Of a stretch of 25,129 nucleotides of DNA, positions 9,801 to 15,308 are shown in pieces (position 1 is the first letter of the stretch; the number at the start of each line of letters is the position of its first letter). A model generated the notes under the pieces. It saw nothing but the letters and a program-made list of their open reading frames with translations, was not told where the DNA came from and did not search any database. A program made the position numbers and the translations under genes. This DNA comes from Candidatus Woesearchaeota archaeon (GTDB taxonomy: Archaea; Nanobdellota; Nanobdellia; Woesearchaeales; JACPBV01), in assembly GCA_019323195.1 (NCBI GenBank), contig JAHWHQ010000114.1:1-25129 (forward strand), written 5' to 3'.

Positions 9801-11441
9801 TCAACGCTTGATGAAGATGGGCTTAAGGATGTAAGCCTTAGTGTAAATAACGGGAACTCAAAGATTCAGTTCTTGAAGAATATTAACCTGCTGGACATAC
9901 TTACTTTAGGAAAGCATATCTATATTAGCGGGGATATTGCTGCAGTAAATGCGTCAGGGGATTATTATGTTTTCCAGAATAAGCCTGCAAGGATAACACT
10001 GACAGGTCTTACATATAATGAGGCTCCAAAAATCTATTACAATAAGGATGCCTTTACCACAAACCCTTCACAGATAACAGACCTCTGCCCTACTTCAGTA
10101 TGCAGGATGGTGAGCTATACACCAGCGCCAACAACAAGCGGGACAGTTGTCTTTAATGTTACCCATTTTTCAAGCTACAGGGTAGGAACAACAGCAGTGC
10201 CTCCTCCAACCAATGCTCCGACAGCTAATGCAGGCTCTGACCAGACCGTTGTAGTAAATAATCAGGTCACATTAGACGGCTCTGCATCATCTGATCCAGA
10301 CGGAACTATTGTCTCTCGCTTATGGACTCGGACATCAGGCCCAACAGTAACTATAAATAATGAGAATACTGCTGTTGCAACATTCACGCCAACACAGACA
10401 GGAACCTATGTATTCAGGCTTACTGTAACCGATAATGATGGATTAACCGGTGAGGATAGTGTAATAATAACTGTCCAGCAAGAGGCAACTGCCCAGACCG
10501 GCAACATGACAATCTCTGACCTTGACATCAAGGTCAACGGCGACAAGGACAAGGATGTCACTAACGGCGACAAGATAGGAGAGAAGGCAAAGCCTGGCGA
10601 AAAGGTTGAGTTTGATGTTGAGCTGAAAAACCTGTTCCCTTCATCATCAGACATAGAGATAGAGGATATCGAGGTTACAGTGACGATAAAGGACATCGAT
10701 GACGGCGATGACCTTGAAGAGACCGCTGATATCGACAATATCGATGCGAATGATGAGGATTCAGTCAATCTTGAATTCGAGATCCCTACATTAGTAGACG
10801 AAGGCGAGTATGATGTTATCATAGAGGTTGACGGCGAGGATGAGAACGGAAAGAACCAGGAGGTAAGGTGGGAACTTACATTAGAGGTAAAGAAAGACAA
10901 GCACGAGCTTTTGATAGACGATGCTGACCTAAGCCCATCATTGCTTATATGCGACAGGGACACTTCATTGGAGGTAAAGGTCATCAACATAGGAAAAGAG
11001 GACGAAGAGGACATCACAGTAGAGATAAGGAATGACGAGCTGGGCCTTGACCTTGAGGAAGAGGATATCGAATTAGATGCAGGAAATGACGATGATTCAG
11101 TCTATGAGAAAAGATACAGGCTGAAGATCGACGATGATGCAAAGGCAGGCGTATATTCGATTGCTGTAACAGCCTCTTATGACGGCAAGGTCAGCGATGA
11201 AAAGGCTGTCGAACTGACAATAGAGAAATGCATCGATATGACAACACCTGTAGAGGCAGGCCTGATAGATGTAGTGACAACAACATCTCCGGATACAAAA
11301 TATACAGCTCCTCCAGTGACACAGATAAGCTTCAGGGAAACATCAGGATATATAACGCTTCTGGCAATATTATTTGTCATACTTATGGGCGGTGTAATAT
11401 TCCTGATAGGAGCAACATTCATAATGATCAGGAAGAGATGA
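3822..11441 (+). CDS. giant multi-domain surface protein (2539 residues)
   Basis: A secreted, C-terminally anchored protein. Approximate order: signal peptide 1-28 (ends SGIACA); lamin-tail domain 31-145; right-handed parallel beta-helix of the pectate-lyase-like/NosD type 202-593; thrombospondin type 3 repeats 598-714 with DxDxDG Ca2+ motifs and paired cysteines; a domain ending YHFSEYAPG near 860; cadherin/Ig-like domains 865-1057; module A 1060-1285; four cadherin-like domains 1285-1655; module B 1656-1895; a unique region to 2125; PKD domain 2131-2219; module C 2228-2472; one membrane helix about 2510-2534, then IRKR. Modules A, B and C each hold two cysteines 88-93 residues apart and are related to the protein at 722. 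Asn-X-Ser/Thr sequons are very frequent, so heavy N-glycosylation is likely. No catalytic residues are evident. Such architecture suggests Ca2+-stiffened adhesion or host-contact fibres; that role is inference. Confidence 0.9.
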   Translation: MRKNCLGGIFVTLLLVLSLLLSSGIACAKIADHVVISEFLVESSGIESEFEFVELYNPTNASIDLGNWNIAYESATFSSWSSLATIPVSSIIPANGYFLIGGNSVNPTPDLFDSLGFSGTGGHIAIRNASNDVIDKVGYGTADNPEIAATPAPAEDNSAERKSSKNHYEDEGNGWDTDNNSNDFILSTPNPQNSASAAEETKHWTVGSEGWQDFTSIQDAIDAADEGDTIEVSAGAYDIATQIVVDKALTLIGEDKATTIIDGPGSLVSIPYEGLIAVDGVSGSVTIKGFTLQGAPVQDSSGNTELLVVKDMPAGATITIEDNIFIGLNDENELDEGVWIAEGDASSEVFIKNNDFSGMSWMAISLERMLGPSTVEENNIHDLTAPVYLDETYAPYGILYLTYDDPTDGDVATQQLVKGNSFTGFAGQSIQFWGGHSLGDGKFTDVKIKDNMINAVGSGSVEEHFGIALYSYSETDPSPCGIHNAEISGNTITAGGDDSRGIIIDGYNTGIDIFNNKITGLDTAISVVTELGTGIPSSITANGNDINGNTDYGIQNTLSSVTIDAKNNYWGCTEGPGNVGCDSVSGNADYNPWLKFSIEDDRDGDGILSNEDICPNEELNDGDNDGYCIGDFFLAPKIGDNDNCPTVSNEAQTNSDEDSLGDACDNCNLVSNEDQANSDTDTWGDACDNCDLVSNEDQADIDNDGIGDRCDDDDGRDIKPVDGSVTLDAIEETSAKLDITTTESVEITITRTNETDQAKFAGSKINGFKTIDITTDNDDAVEFPVHMEIYYTAEELSEHGMNENQLVGMFYYNESIPEWQLLNETGVNTEDVNIDGVDYEGYVWANLYHFSEYAPGSDITPPVAGDLLVTPDITNRTYDVNLTANISDPKHADWSSIEMAEYFLDAEGADGTGTEMEPSDGAYDNETTEWVYAVIDTSDLDKREYTVFVHGKDESGNWGNFSNTTFEVKNIDPVLNLIENRTAVQDREISFYISATDLDNNESDLVYSSDVGTTNSSGYFEWTPTHTDYRDTKVTFTVIDGDGGTDTQVVNIYVYSTLNISDVKVNSQSMADEGIIQDIKPGTIINTEVKLTNIFSSPNIDYVNLSLTGTGLSADKLEKLGVINGGTSKTQTILFNVPYGISKGLYPVSVEARGLDHGDKEERYSSFTYYVNVTQDMDEVVISGIKLGNDTIKCLGQTNITINLSNIGTLSQDKVNLTIEQAGLKLSKYDDTQSLNIGETKTYFFTIDTEDIAAGDYTIAIEAVYYNDMHDSGSVVLTIENCEPEFSGSIPEIKIPEEGYGIIDLTTYFRDLNNDTLTFTVGGNLSSLNFNSFSSTGLVNITPVKDHYGINIINFTVQDIHGAKADSNQVMVNVTNVNDAPEITPIDDQTAMEGEEFILQVEASDKENNILTYALDTNSSATINESTGRIYNWTPENDEVGKVFLFNVSVNDSEDTSYEGFKVTVENWNDAPVFDKATPVQNMVEWPEDTINNSLNISASFYDVDDDELTYIASSVSNIIVTVDENGIVTLNPDKDFYGVRNVTFRAHDASKYSNESNTVVLNVTPVKDAPEITEFDPETTWVVGKEYSYDVKARDADGDELTFDSNSTLVRINETTGKISFTPSEDDVGQHSINITVSDGELSDSKVFPLNIYDILSISNVQISVNDGAYIPLIQGETLLKGARQGDNLKVKFDVKNWMTDFDLDTLKMTAAMMDGSDIFMTKNNQINTLPTGDTYTAEMDLEEIDSSIANGYYNLFINASAQYDPYAPQKAYADWNANIQIHSDAHQIIITSAVATPESVTCNRQIEIEVNITNIDAFGGDQSTTVTVTEPVSGATNDETKVIYYDDEETFIIPLNISRDAAAGNYTLLVYAETEDNSNATTTVKLDVKACDVTYYPEEYVIISGRKDTTFRFTMPAELSIGWSSVWTENSEEKPDYEDEGEYIFERKNTSETYHISVEIEDNQGKTYTHNWYPTTTMYPIDDPYTTTPDLSTLDEDGLKDVSLSVNNGNSKIQFLKNINLLDILTLGKHIYISGDIAAVNASGDYYVFQNKPARITLTGLTYNEAPKIYYNKDAFTTNPSQITDLCPTSVCRMVSYTPAPTTSGTVVFNVTHFSSYRVGTTAVPPPTNAPTANAGSDQTVVVNNQVTLDGSASSDPDGTIVSRLWTRTSGPTVTINNENTAVATFTPTQTGTYVFRLTVTDNDGLTGEDSVIITVQQEATAQTGNMTISDLDIKVNGDKDKDVTNGDKIGEKAKPGEKVEFDVELKNLFPSSSDIEIEDIEVTVTIKDIDDGDDLEETADIDNIDANDEDSVNLEFEIPTLVDEGEYDVIIEVDGEDENGKNQEVRWELTLEVKKDKHELLIDDADLSPSLLICDRDTSLEVKVINIGKEDEEDITVEIRNDELGLDLEEEDIELDAGNDDDSVYEKRYRLKIDDDAKAGVYSIAVTASYDGKVSDEKAVELTIEKCIDMTTPVEAGLIDVVTTTSPDTKYTAPPVTQISFRETSGYITLLAILFVILMGGVIFLIGATFIMIRKR
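5824..5917 (+). repeat. 25-base direct repeat within the thrombospondin type 3 region
   Basis: The 25 bases at 5824-5848 recur exactly at 5893-5917, a period of 69 nt or 23 residues (core AGCAATGAAGACCAGGC). They encode LVSNEDQA within successive Ca2+-binding repeats. Identity at the DNA level between neighbouring repeats points to a recent duplication or gene conversion. Confidence 0.85.
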
Positions 11442-11461
11442 TTTTCTACTTACTTTTTTAT

Positions 11462-12022
11462 TTACTTCTTTCTTTGTTTTAATTCCATATACAGCTCATC
11501 AATCTTCCCCTTATTCCTGTCCAGCTTCTTATTGGCCTCTTTGACCAGTATCTTAAGGTAATCATCATCCACGAGCATCCTGCCGTCCCTTGCTATCAAT
11601 GTCTCCATCGATTCTGTCCCGATAATCTCTATGATAATCCTTTTGCCGATATGTATTATGCCTGCCCTCTTGATCCCTAAATCCCGCACTTCCCTCAATA
11701 GCCTGTTTGCAGCCTCCAGATCCCTGCAGCAGACATGTATTATTATCGATTCCTGCTTAAGCCAGACATCATCCCTAGGCAGTTCCAGGGCTTTTATAGC
11801 CTTAAAATCAGCCTTCTTATGCTCTGCAAATGCAAACCTTGCATCCTGCTTCCTGTCGCTTTTCTTCTCGATCAATAGAATCCTTCCAGAGCAGGAGGAG
11901 GTAGTGTAATAGTCCTCCATAGAATTTATAAGGTCGATTAACTGCTTTATGTCCCTGTCGATGGATTTCTTTCTGGACTTGTCCTTTTTTGCCAGGCAAT
12001 CCTTTTTTTGCTTGTCAAACAT
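11462..12022 (-). CDS. taw3: Taw3/TYW3-type wyosine-derivative N4-methyltransferase
   Basis: 186 residues matching archaeal Taw3 (TYW3 family). This SAM-dependent enzyme methylates N4 of the modified guanosine at position 37 of tRNA-Phe, a late step in wyosine/wybutosine synthesis that helps hold the reading frame. The family hallmarks are visible: an N-terminal FDKQKKDCLAKKDKSRKKSI stretch and YYTTSSCSGR (residues 38-47), then a WLKQES motif near residue 87. The length is slightly below the usual 200 or so but both ends look complete. A minus-strand TATA (ATTATAAAAAAT) lies about 25 nt upstream, so the mRNA is probably leaderless. The gene converges on the giant surface gene with only 20 nt between. 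No Taw1 or Taw2 is in the window. Confidence 0.9.
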   Translation of the reverse strand: MFDKQKKDCLAKKDKSRKKSIDRDIKQLIDLINSMEDYYTTSSCSGRILLIEKKSDRKQDARFAFAEHKKADFKAIKALELPRDDVWLKQESIIIHVCCRDLEAANRLLREVRDLGIKRAGIIHIGKRIIIEIIGTESMETLIARDGRMLVDDDYLKILVKEANKKLDRNKGKIDELYMELKQRKK

Positions 12023-12133
12023 TTTTTAGATATAGACTTATTTTTTATAATATCTGTATCATAAAAATAACAACTGTCGTTTAAATGTTACGATTTTAAA
12101 TAAGGGTTATTTAGAGTTAAGAAACCAAGAATT

Positions 12134-12206
12134 AGTTCTGCAAAAAAAACATAATGTGTAGGGGCGGGCCGTCAATTTTAGTTGTGTAAGAATGGGGAGG
12201 ATAAAA
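12134..12206. repeat. G-rich modular intergenic repeat, locus 1 (one internal unit)
   Basis: Plus-strand layout: AGTTCTG edge (12134), A-rich spacer, TAATGTGTAGGGGCGGG (from 12152), TTAGTTGT (12178), then GGGGAGGATAAAA (12194-12206) touching the hairpin that holds the NTase stop codon. Locus 2 (15116) and locus 3 (17853) share this layout. It lies between the 3' end of the NTase gene and the promoter of taw3. I do not recognise it as a known repeat or RNA. Confidence 0.75.
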
Positions 12207-12229
12207 GAAATGAAGCAAAGCTTCATTTC
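12207..12229 (-). terminator. perfect hairpin containing the NTase stop codon
   Basis: GAAATGAAGC, loop AAA, GCTTCATTTC (plus strand): a 10-bp perfect stem. In the transcript the TGA stop lies inside the 5' arm, and the hairpin is followed at once by TTTTATCCTCCCC. It resembles an intrinsic terminator or a 3'-end stabiliser. Equivalent hairpins end the genes at 15304 and 17917. Confidence 0.65.
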
Positions 12230-13026
12230 CAGCCAATAAACCTTCTCATCCTGTCAATGAACTCCTCTGCATGGCCGTAGTACCTGTCAAACTCCTGGCC
12301 CTTGATCTCCTTTATCTCGTTATGTGTTATCATCTTGCTCAGCCTGTAGAAGTTCCTCATTATTGTCACGTATTTCTGCTCCAAAAGCCTGTGCTTTACT
12401 AATTTATCGTGAAGAAGGTCAGATATATGGTCGGGTGAAGGCGGTACTTCACCGTGGTGCATCAGGGCTGCATGCGCAGCATCAATGACAGCCCAGTAAA
12501 GGTCGATTGTTCCCTGCAGGATATGCCATTTTGCATTATGCAGGGTGTTTGGTGCCCGTATATAGTAATTCCATATGCTCTCTTCTGTCGGCCTTATCCT
12601 GCCCCTCCTGAGCAGCACCTGGAGAGGCTCGAAAAAGCCTGTGTCTATAAGAGCCACGCCGTCCCTTAGTATATTGATAGCTATAGGGTCGCCGTTCCTG
12701 ATATACTCCCAGAACGAGCTGAACCTTAGCGAAGTTACATGCAGCCTTGTTGAATTCTTGGCAATGATGCGCTGGACTATAACCCTATACGCCTCTACAA
12801 GCTCTGAAGAGAAGTTAATAGACAGGTCATCCACCACCACCATTATATCCAGGTCTGATTCAGGCTTTCTTTTCCTTCTTGCAGAGCTGCCGAAAAGCAC
12901 AACAGCCTTGATAAAGGTCCCAAGCTCATTATGGAGGTCCTTGGTGAACTGGTAGGCTATATCAAGATCCTCCTTTCTATAGAGCTCAAAATTAGGATTC
13001 ACCTTTCTATCTATGTTGACTTTCAT
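12223..13026 (-). CDS. nucleotidyltransferase with HEPN-like C-terminal half
   Basis: 267 residues. The N-terminal half is a minimal pol-beta-type NTase: VVLFGSSARRKRKPESDLDI holds the GS motif (46-48) and the metal-binding DxD pair (Asp58, Asp60). The third acidic residue is not obvious; LHVTSL has His where an Asp might be expected. The C-terminal half is helical and resembles HEPN domains, with RLSKMITH fitting the Rx4-6H pattern of HEPN ribonucleases. In MNT/HEPN toxin-antitoxin pairs the NTase modifies and silences the HEPN RNase; here both halves would be fused. The exact target is unknown. TATA (GTTATATAAAG, 13059-13069) and AAGGGG support ATG 13026. The 3' end carries the hairpin-plus-repeat shared with two other genes. 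Confidence 0.75.
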   Translation of the reverse strand: MKVNIDRKVNPNFELYRKEDLDIAYQFTKDLHNELGTFIKAVVLFGSSARRKRKPESDLDIMVVVDDLSINFSSELVEAYRVIVQRIIAKNSTRLHVTSLRFSSFWEYIRNGDPIAINILRDGVALIDTGFFEPLQVLLRRGRIRPTEESIWNYYIRAPNTLHNAKWHILQGTIDLYWAVIDAAHAALMHHGEVPPSPDHISDLLHDKLVKHRLLEQKYVTIMRNFYRLSKMITHNEIKEIKGQEFDRYYGHAEEFIDRMRRFIGWK

Positions 13027-13058
13027 AGTATTCCCCTTAACCTAGAATTTAACAGGTA

Positions 13059-13069
13059 GTTATATAAAG
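13059..13069 (-). promoter_or_regulatory. TATA box of the NTase-HEPN gene
   Basis: CTTTATATAAC on the minus strand, about 37 nt before the start codon. It implies a leader of about 10 nt that includes AAGGGG (13033-13038) as a ribosome-binding sequence. Confidence 0.45.
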
Positions 13070-13116
13070 ATTTATAACTATTTTAGAATGGTATATTAGA
13101 TAAACAATCAAAAACA

Positions 13117-13124
13117 ATATAAAA
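13117..13124 (+). promoter_or_regulatory. TATA box of the DUF483 gene
   Basis: ATATAAAA centred 27 nt before ATG 13147 with no SD-like sequence between, indicating a leaderless transcript. Confidence 0.55.
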
Positions 13125-13146
13125 CCAGGCAATATCCTTCTATAAC

Positions 13147-13983
13147 ATGCTAAACGAGCTAAGAGAAATCTTCCAATCAAACATAAAATCCCTGGAGATG
13201 CTTTACCTTATGGAAGATATAAAGCCTGCAGCGAGGATAATGCTCAGGGAAGAGGAGAAAGATAAGATATTCGATTTTTTTAAGGAAAAGGGCATTAATT
13301 ATTCCCTCTCAGACTTTAAGGTGATAAAGCAGGATAAGGAAAAAGGATACTCAGATAAAGGGATTAAAGTTCCAGTAGATTCCAGCCAAAAAGGCTATTT
13401 TCTTGCCTACCTGTCAAAGAAAAAGGAATTAGCTAAAAAGGCAAAAGAGCTGGAAAACAACAATAAGCACAAGGAACTAGGGATATTGCTCGGCTACCCT
13501 GAATGCTGCTCAGGGTTCTTTGAAAGGCATTTTGAGGAGCAATCCAGAAGGAACAATGATTTTACACTTTCGACACTGAAGGATTCAGACGGATTTAGCT
13601 TTCCTTTCTACACAAACATAGCAGCAAGGCATTTTGACCTGGCTTTACTGAACCATTTCCCATGCTCTTTTAGCTGCAAACACTCGATAGAATTGGCCAA
13701 AAGGCATCTTGAGGTGATAGAAAAGCATGACAAAGAGGCTGCTGATATAATAAAAGGCATGCTGAAAGGGGCTGTTGTTTATACAGAAACTAACGGGGTT
13801 TTCCTGCTAAGGTATCCGGAACTTGAGCATAACAGGCTCTACTATAAAGGTGTCATGGGGTCAAGGAACAGCCAGCTCTATGGGGCATTGAAGAACGCTG
13901 AGTATGTAAATATACTACAGAAAAACAGGATAATGCTGGATAATCTGGAGATAAAGAATATAGGGGTTATGCTATTTTCTTGA
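13147..13983 (+). CDS. DUF483 family protein
   Basis: 278 residues matching the archaeal DUF483 family, whose biochemical function is not known to me. The recognisable core is LGILLGYPECCSGFFERHF (residues 111-129) followed by FPCSFSCKHS (171-180). The four cysteines (120, 121, 173, 177) could bind a metal or form a redox pair. The N-terminal 110 residues are Lys/Glu-rich and helical. No signal peptide or membrane helix is present. The last 12 nt overlap the end of the convergent methyltransferase gene. It is the only plus-strand gene between 11462 and 21500 that I accept with confidence, and it is likely transcribed alone from its own TATA box. Confidence 0.85.
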   Translation: MLNELREIFQSNIKSLEMLYLMEDIKPAARIMLREEEKDKIFDFFKEKGINYSLSDFKVIKQDKEKGYSDKGIKVPVDSSQKGYFLAYLSKKKELAKKAKELENNNKHKELGILLGYPECCSGFFERHFEEQSRRNNDFTLSTLKDSDGFSFPFYTNIAARHFDLALLNHFPCSFSCKHSIELAKRHLEVIEKHDKEAADIIKGMLKGAVVYTETNGVFLLRYPELEHNRLYYKGVMGSRNSQLYGALKNAEYVNILQKNRIMLDNLEIKNIGVMLFS

Positions 13984-14508
13984 ATAAACACTAACCAATG
14001 TATTATCGACCAAAAAGCTTTGTTCTTTCTTCAGATTTGAAGGATGGAAATGATGGCCATATACCACTAATTTCCCGTCAAGCTCATTAAGAATCTTCTT
14101 TTCAGTACCCCTTGACATAGGCTTGTCAGGGTTGATAAATACAATATCATAGCCTGATATAGAATGGTAATTAAAATCATCATTATGGAAAGCTGCATTC
14201 CTGATGCCCAGCTTTTCCTTCATCTCAAGCGCCTTTTCATGCAGCTCGTCATCAATCTCAACACCCTCTGCTCTTTCACAAAACAAGGAAGCAATCAGAG
14301 TAATCTTGCCGTCGCCAGAGCCAAGGTCGATAAAGCTCTCAAACTTGTTAAGGTTCAGCTTCTTAAAAGCGCTGTATACCTCGCTGCTGATAGCCGCATT
14401 CCAGAAACCGAGCTCAGTAGACCGCATAGGAAGCTGCCCTTTAGTGAGCATTTTCTTATAGAAAGCGTCATATTCCTTCCTTATCTCGTTAAATTTTCTA
14501 GGCTTCAT
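13972..14508 (-). CDS. class I SAM-dependent methyltransferase
   Basis: 178 residues with the Rossmann methyltransferase core. Motif I is FIDLGSGDGKITLIA (from residue 59), motif II acidic end VEID (83-86), motif III NDDF (109-112), and motif IV YDIVFINPDKP (120-130). NPDKP resembles the NPPY-like motif of N- or C5-methyltransferases acting on nucleic acid or protein nitrogen, but the Pro-Asp order means the substrate cannot be assigned. The first 50 residues are a helical substrate or cap segment. Its start codon overlaps the stop of the upstream coiled-coil gene by 4 nt (ATGA), so the two are co-translated. Confidence 0.85.
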   Translation of the reverse strand: MKPRKFNEIRKEYDAFYKKMLTKGQLPMRSTELGFWNAAISSEVYSAFKKLNLNKFESFIDLGSGDGKITLIASLFCERAEGVEIDDELHEKALEMKEKLGIRNAAFHNDDFNYHSISGYDIVFINPDKPMSRGTEKKILNELDGKLVVYGHHFHPSNLKKEQSFLVDNTLVSVYSRK

Positions 14509-14999
14509 GTTGGTATTATATCATGCTGGTGGTATTTCCTGATCTTATGCACCAATGATTTTGTAGCAACAACTAAATCTGCAAGCTCTTTAGTGAATGT
14601 CTCATAGCTTGCTTTCTCGACCTTCTCCCCAAGCCTGTCAATCCATTCAAGCTGCTCCTCATTAAGCGGCCCTTCGCTCTGGTACATCTCCCTGGCTTCC
14701 TCATAAGCCTGGGCAAGAAGGTAAAGCTGGCTTTCCTCTTCAGACTGCTCAGGAGCGCCCTGTACAGTGTTTTCAAGGCTGCTTTCATCCCTGAACAGGC
14801 TTTCGATGTCAACAGGCTTGAGTTCAGGAACCTTTACAGATTCCGCAAGATTATCGTTTTCAATCCTTGTTTTTGTTTCAGTGATAAGCTTTTCTGCCTC
14901 CTTTATCTCTTTCTCGTTCTCCTTTTGAAGATCCTTTAATCTCTTTAACCGCTCTAAAGGGGTTAGTTTCTCAAGTTCTTCTTTATCAAGCTTTGCCAT
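14505..14999 (-). CDS. coiled-coil protein co-operonic with the methyltransferase
   Basis: 164 residues from ATG 14999 (MAKLDKEELEKLTPLERLKR). The frame is open to a GTG at 15029, but the extra ten residues (MNDFLQPFFK) look like leader and the MAKLDK start fits the rest better. Residues 1-55 form a strongly charged coiled coil ending in EKLITETKT. The middle is acidic and probably disordered; residues 90-160 are helical. No enzyme motif or membrane helix is seen. The ATGA overlap with the methyltransferase suggests a partner or adaptor. I do not recognise the family by name. Confidence 0.7.
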   Translation of the reverse strand: MAKLDKEELEKLTPLERLKRLKDLQKENEKEIKEAEKLITETKTRIENDNLAESVKVPELKPVDIESLFRDESSLENTVQGAPEQSEEESQLYLLAQAYEEAREMYQSEGPLNEEQLEWIDRLGEKVEKASYETFTKELADLVVATKSLVHKIRKYHQHDIIPT

Positions 15000-15115
15000 T
15001 TTAAAAAAGGGCTGCAAAAAATCATTCACCCTCTATAAGCCCTGTAATTTTGCCCTTAATAAATGTTATTGTTAGGTTATATAGCTCCAGAACAAAAGCT
15101 TTATACCAGTAAGCT

Positions 15116-15281
15116 AGTTCTGTACAAAAACCTGTAATGTGTTGGGGTGGGAACATAAATTTAGTTGTTGGCTAACTTTTTCCTTTGTTAGGGGCGGAAT
15201 CCGCACCTTAGTTGTGCACTATCCACATAATGTGTTGGGGTGGGCTGTTAACTTAGTTGTGAGCAAGTGGGGAGGATAAAA
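15116..15281. repeat. G-rich modular intergenic repeat, locus 2 (three internal units)
   Basis: This fills most of the 305-base gap between ATG 14999 and the TIM-barrel stop. Plus strand: AGTTCTG edge (15116), then three units with G-blocks starting at 15144, 15191 and 15237 (46-47 nt apart) and TTAGTTGT at 15161, 15209 and 15253, then GGGGAGGATAAAA (15269-15281) running into the next hairpin. Unit 1 and unit 3 share TAATGTGTTGGGGTGGG. The edge sequences match locus 1. No open frame of note crosses it. The remainder of the gap (15000-15115) holds the leader and TATA-like sequences of the coiled-coil gene. Confidence 0.8.
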
Positions 15282-15308
15282 TAAAATTTGACAAAGTCAA
15301 ATTTTATT
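15280..15308 (-). terminator. perfect hairpin containing the TIM-barrel stop codon
   Basis: AATAAAATTTGAC, loop AAA, GTCAAATTTTATT (plus strand): a 13-bp perfect stem. The TAA stop of the 740-residue gene (15304-15306) is inside it. The transcript then continues TTTTATCCTCCCC. The inner 23 bases are the same as in the hairpin at 17894. Confidence 0.65.

Noticed and set aside
841..11422. Many long minus-strand ORFs rich in Ser, Pro and Leu opposite the surface-protein genes
   Set aside because: They are antisense shadows of the acidic plus-strand genes, with low-complexity composition and no promoter or SD.
12194..12240. Plus-strand GGGGAGG as SD of a short ORF (ATGAAGCAAAGC)
   Set aside because: It would encode only nine residues, and loci 2 and 3 have no start codon at the same place.
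15134..15265. CRISPR array
   Set aside because: Three units of about 46 bp without constant repeats separated by unique spacers, and no cas genes.
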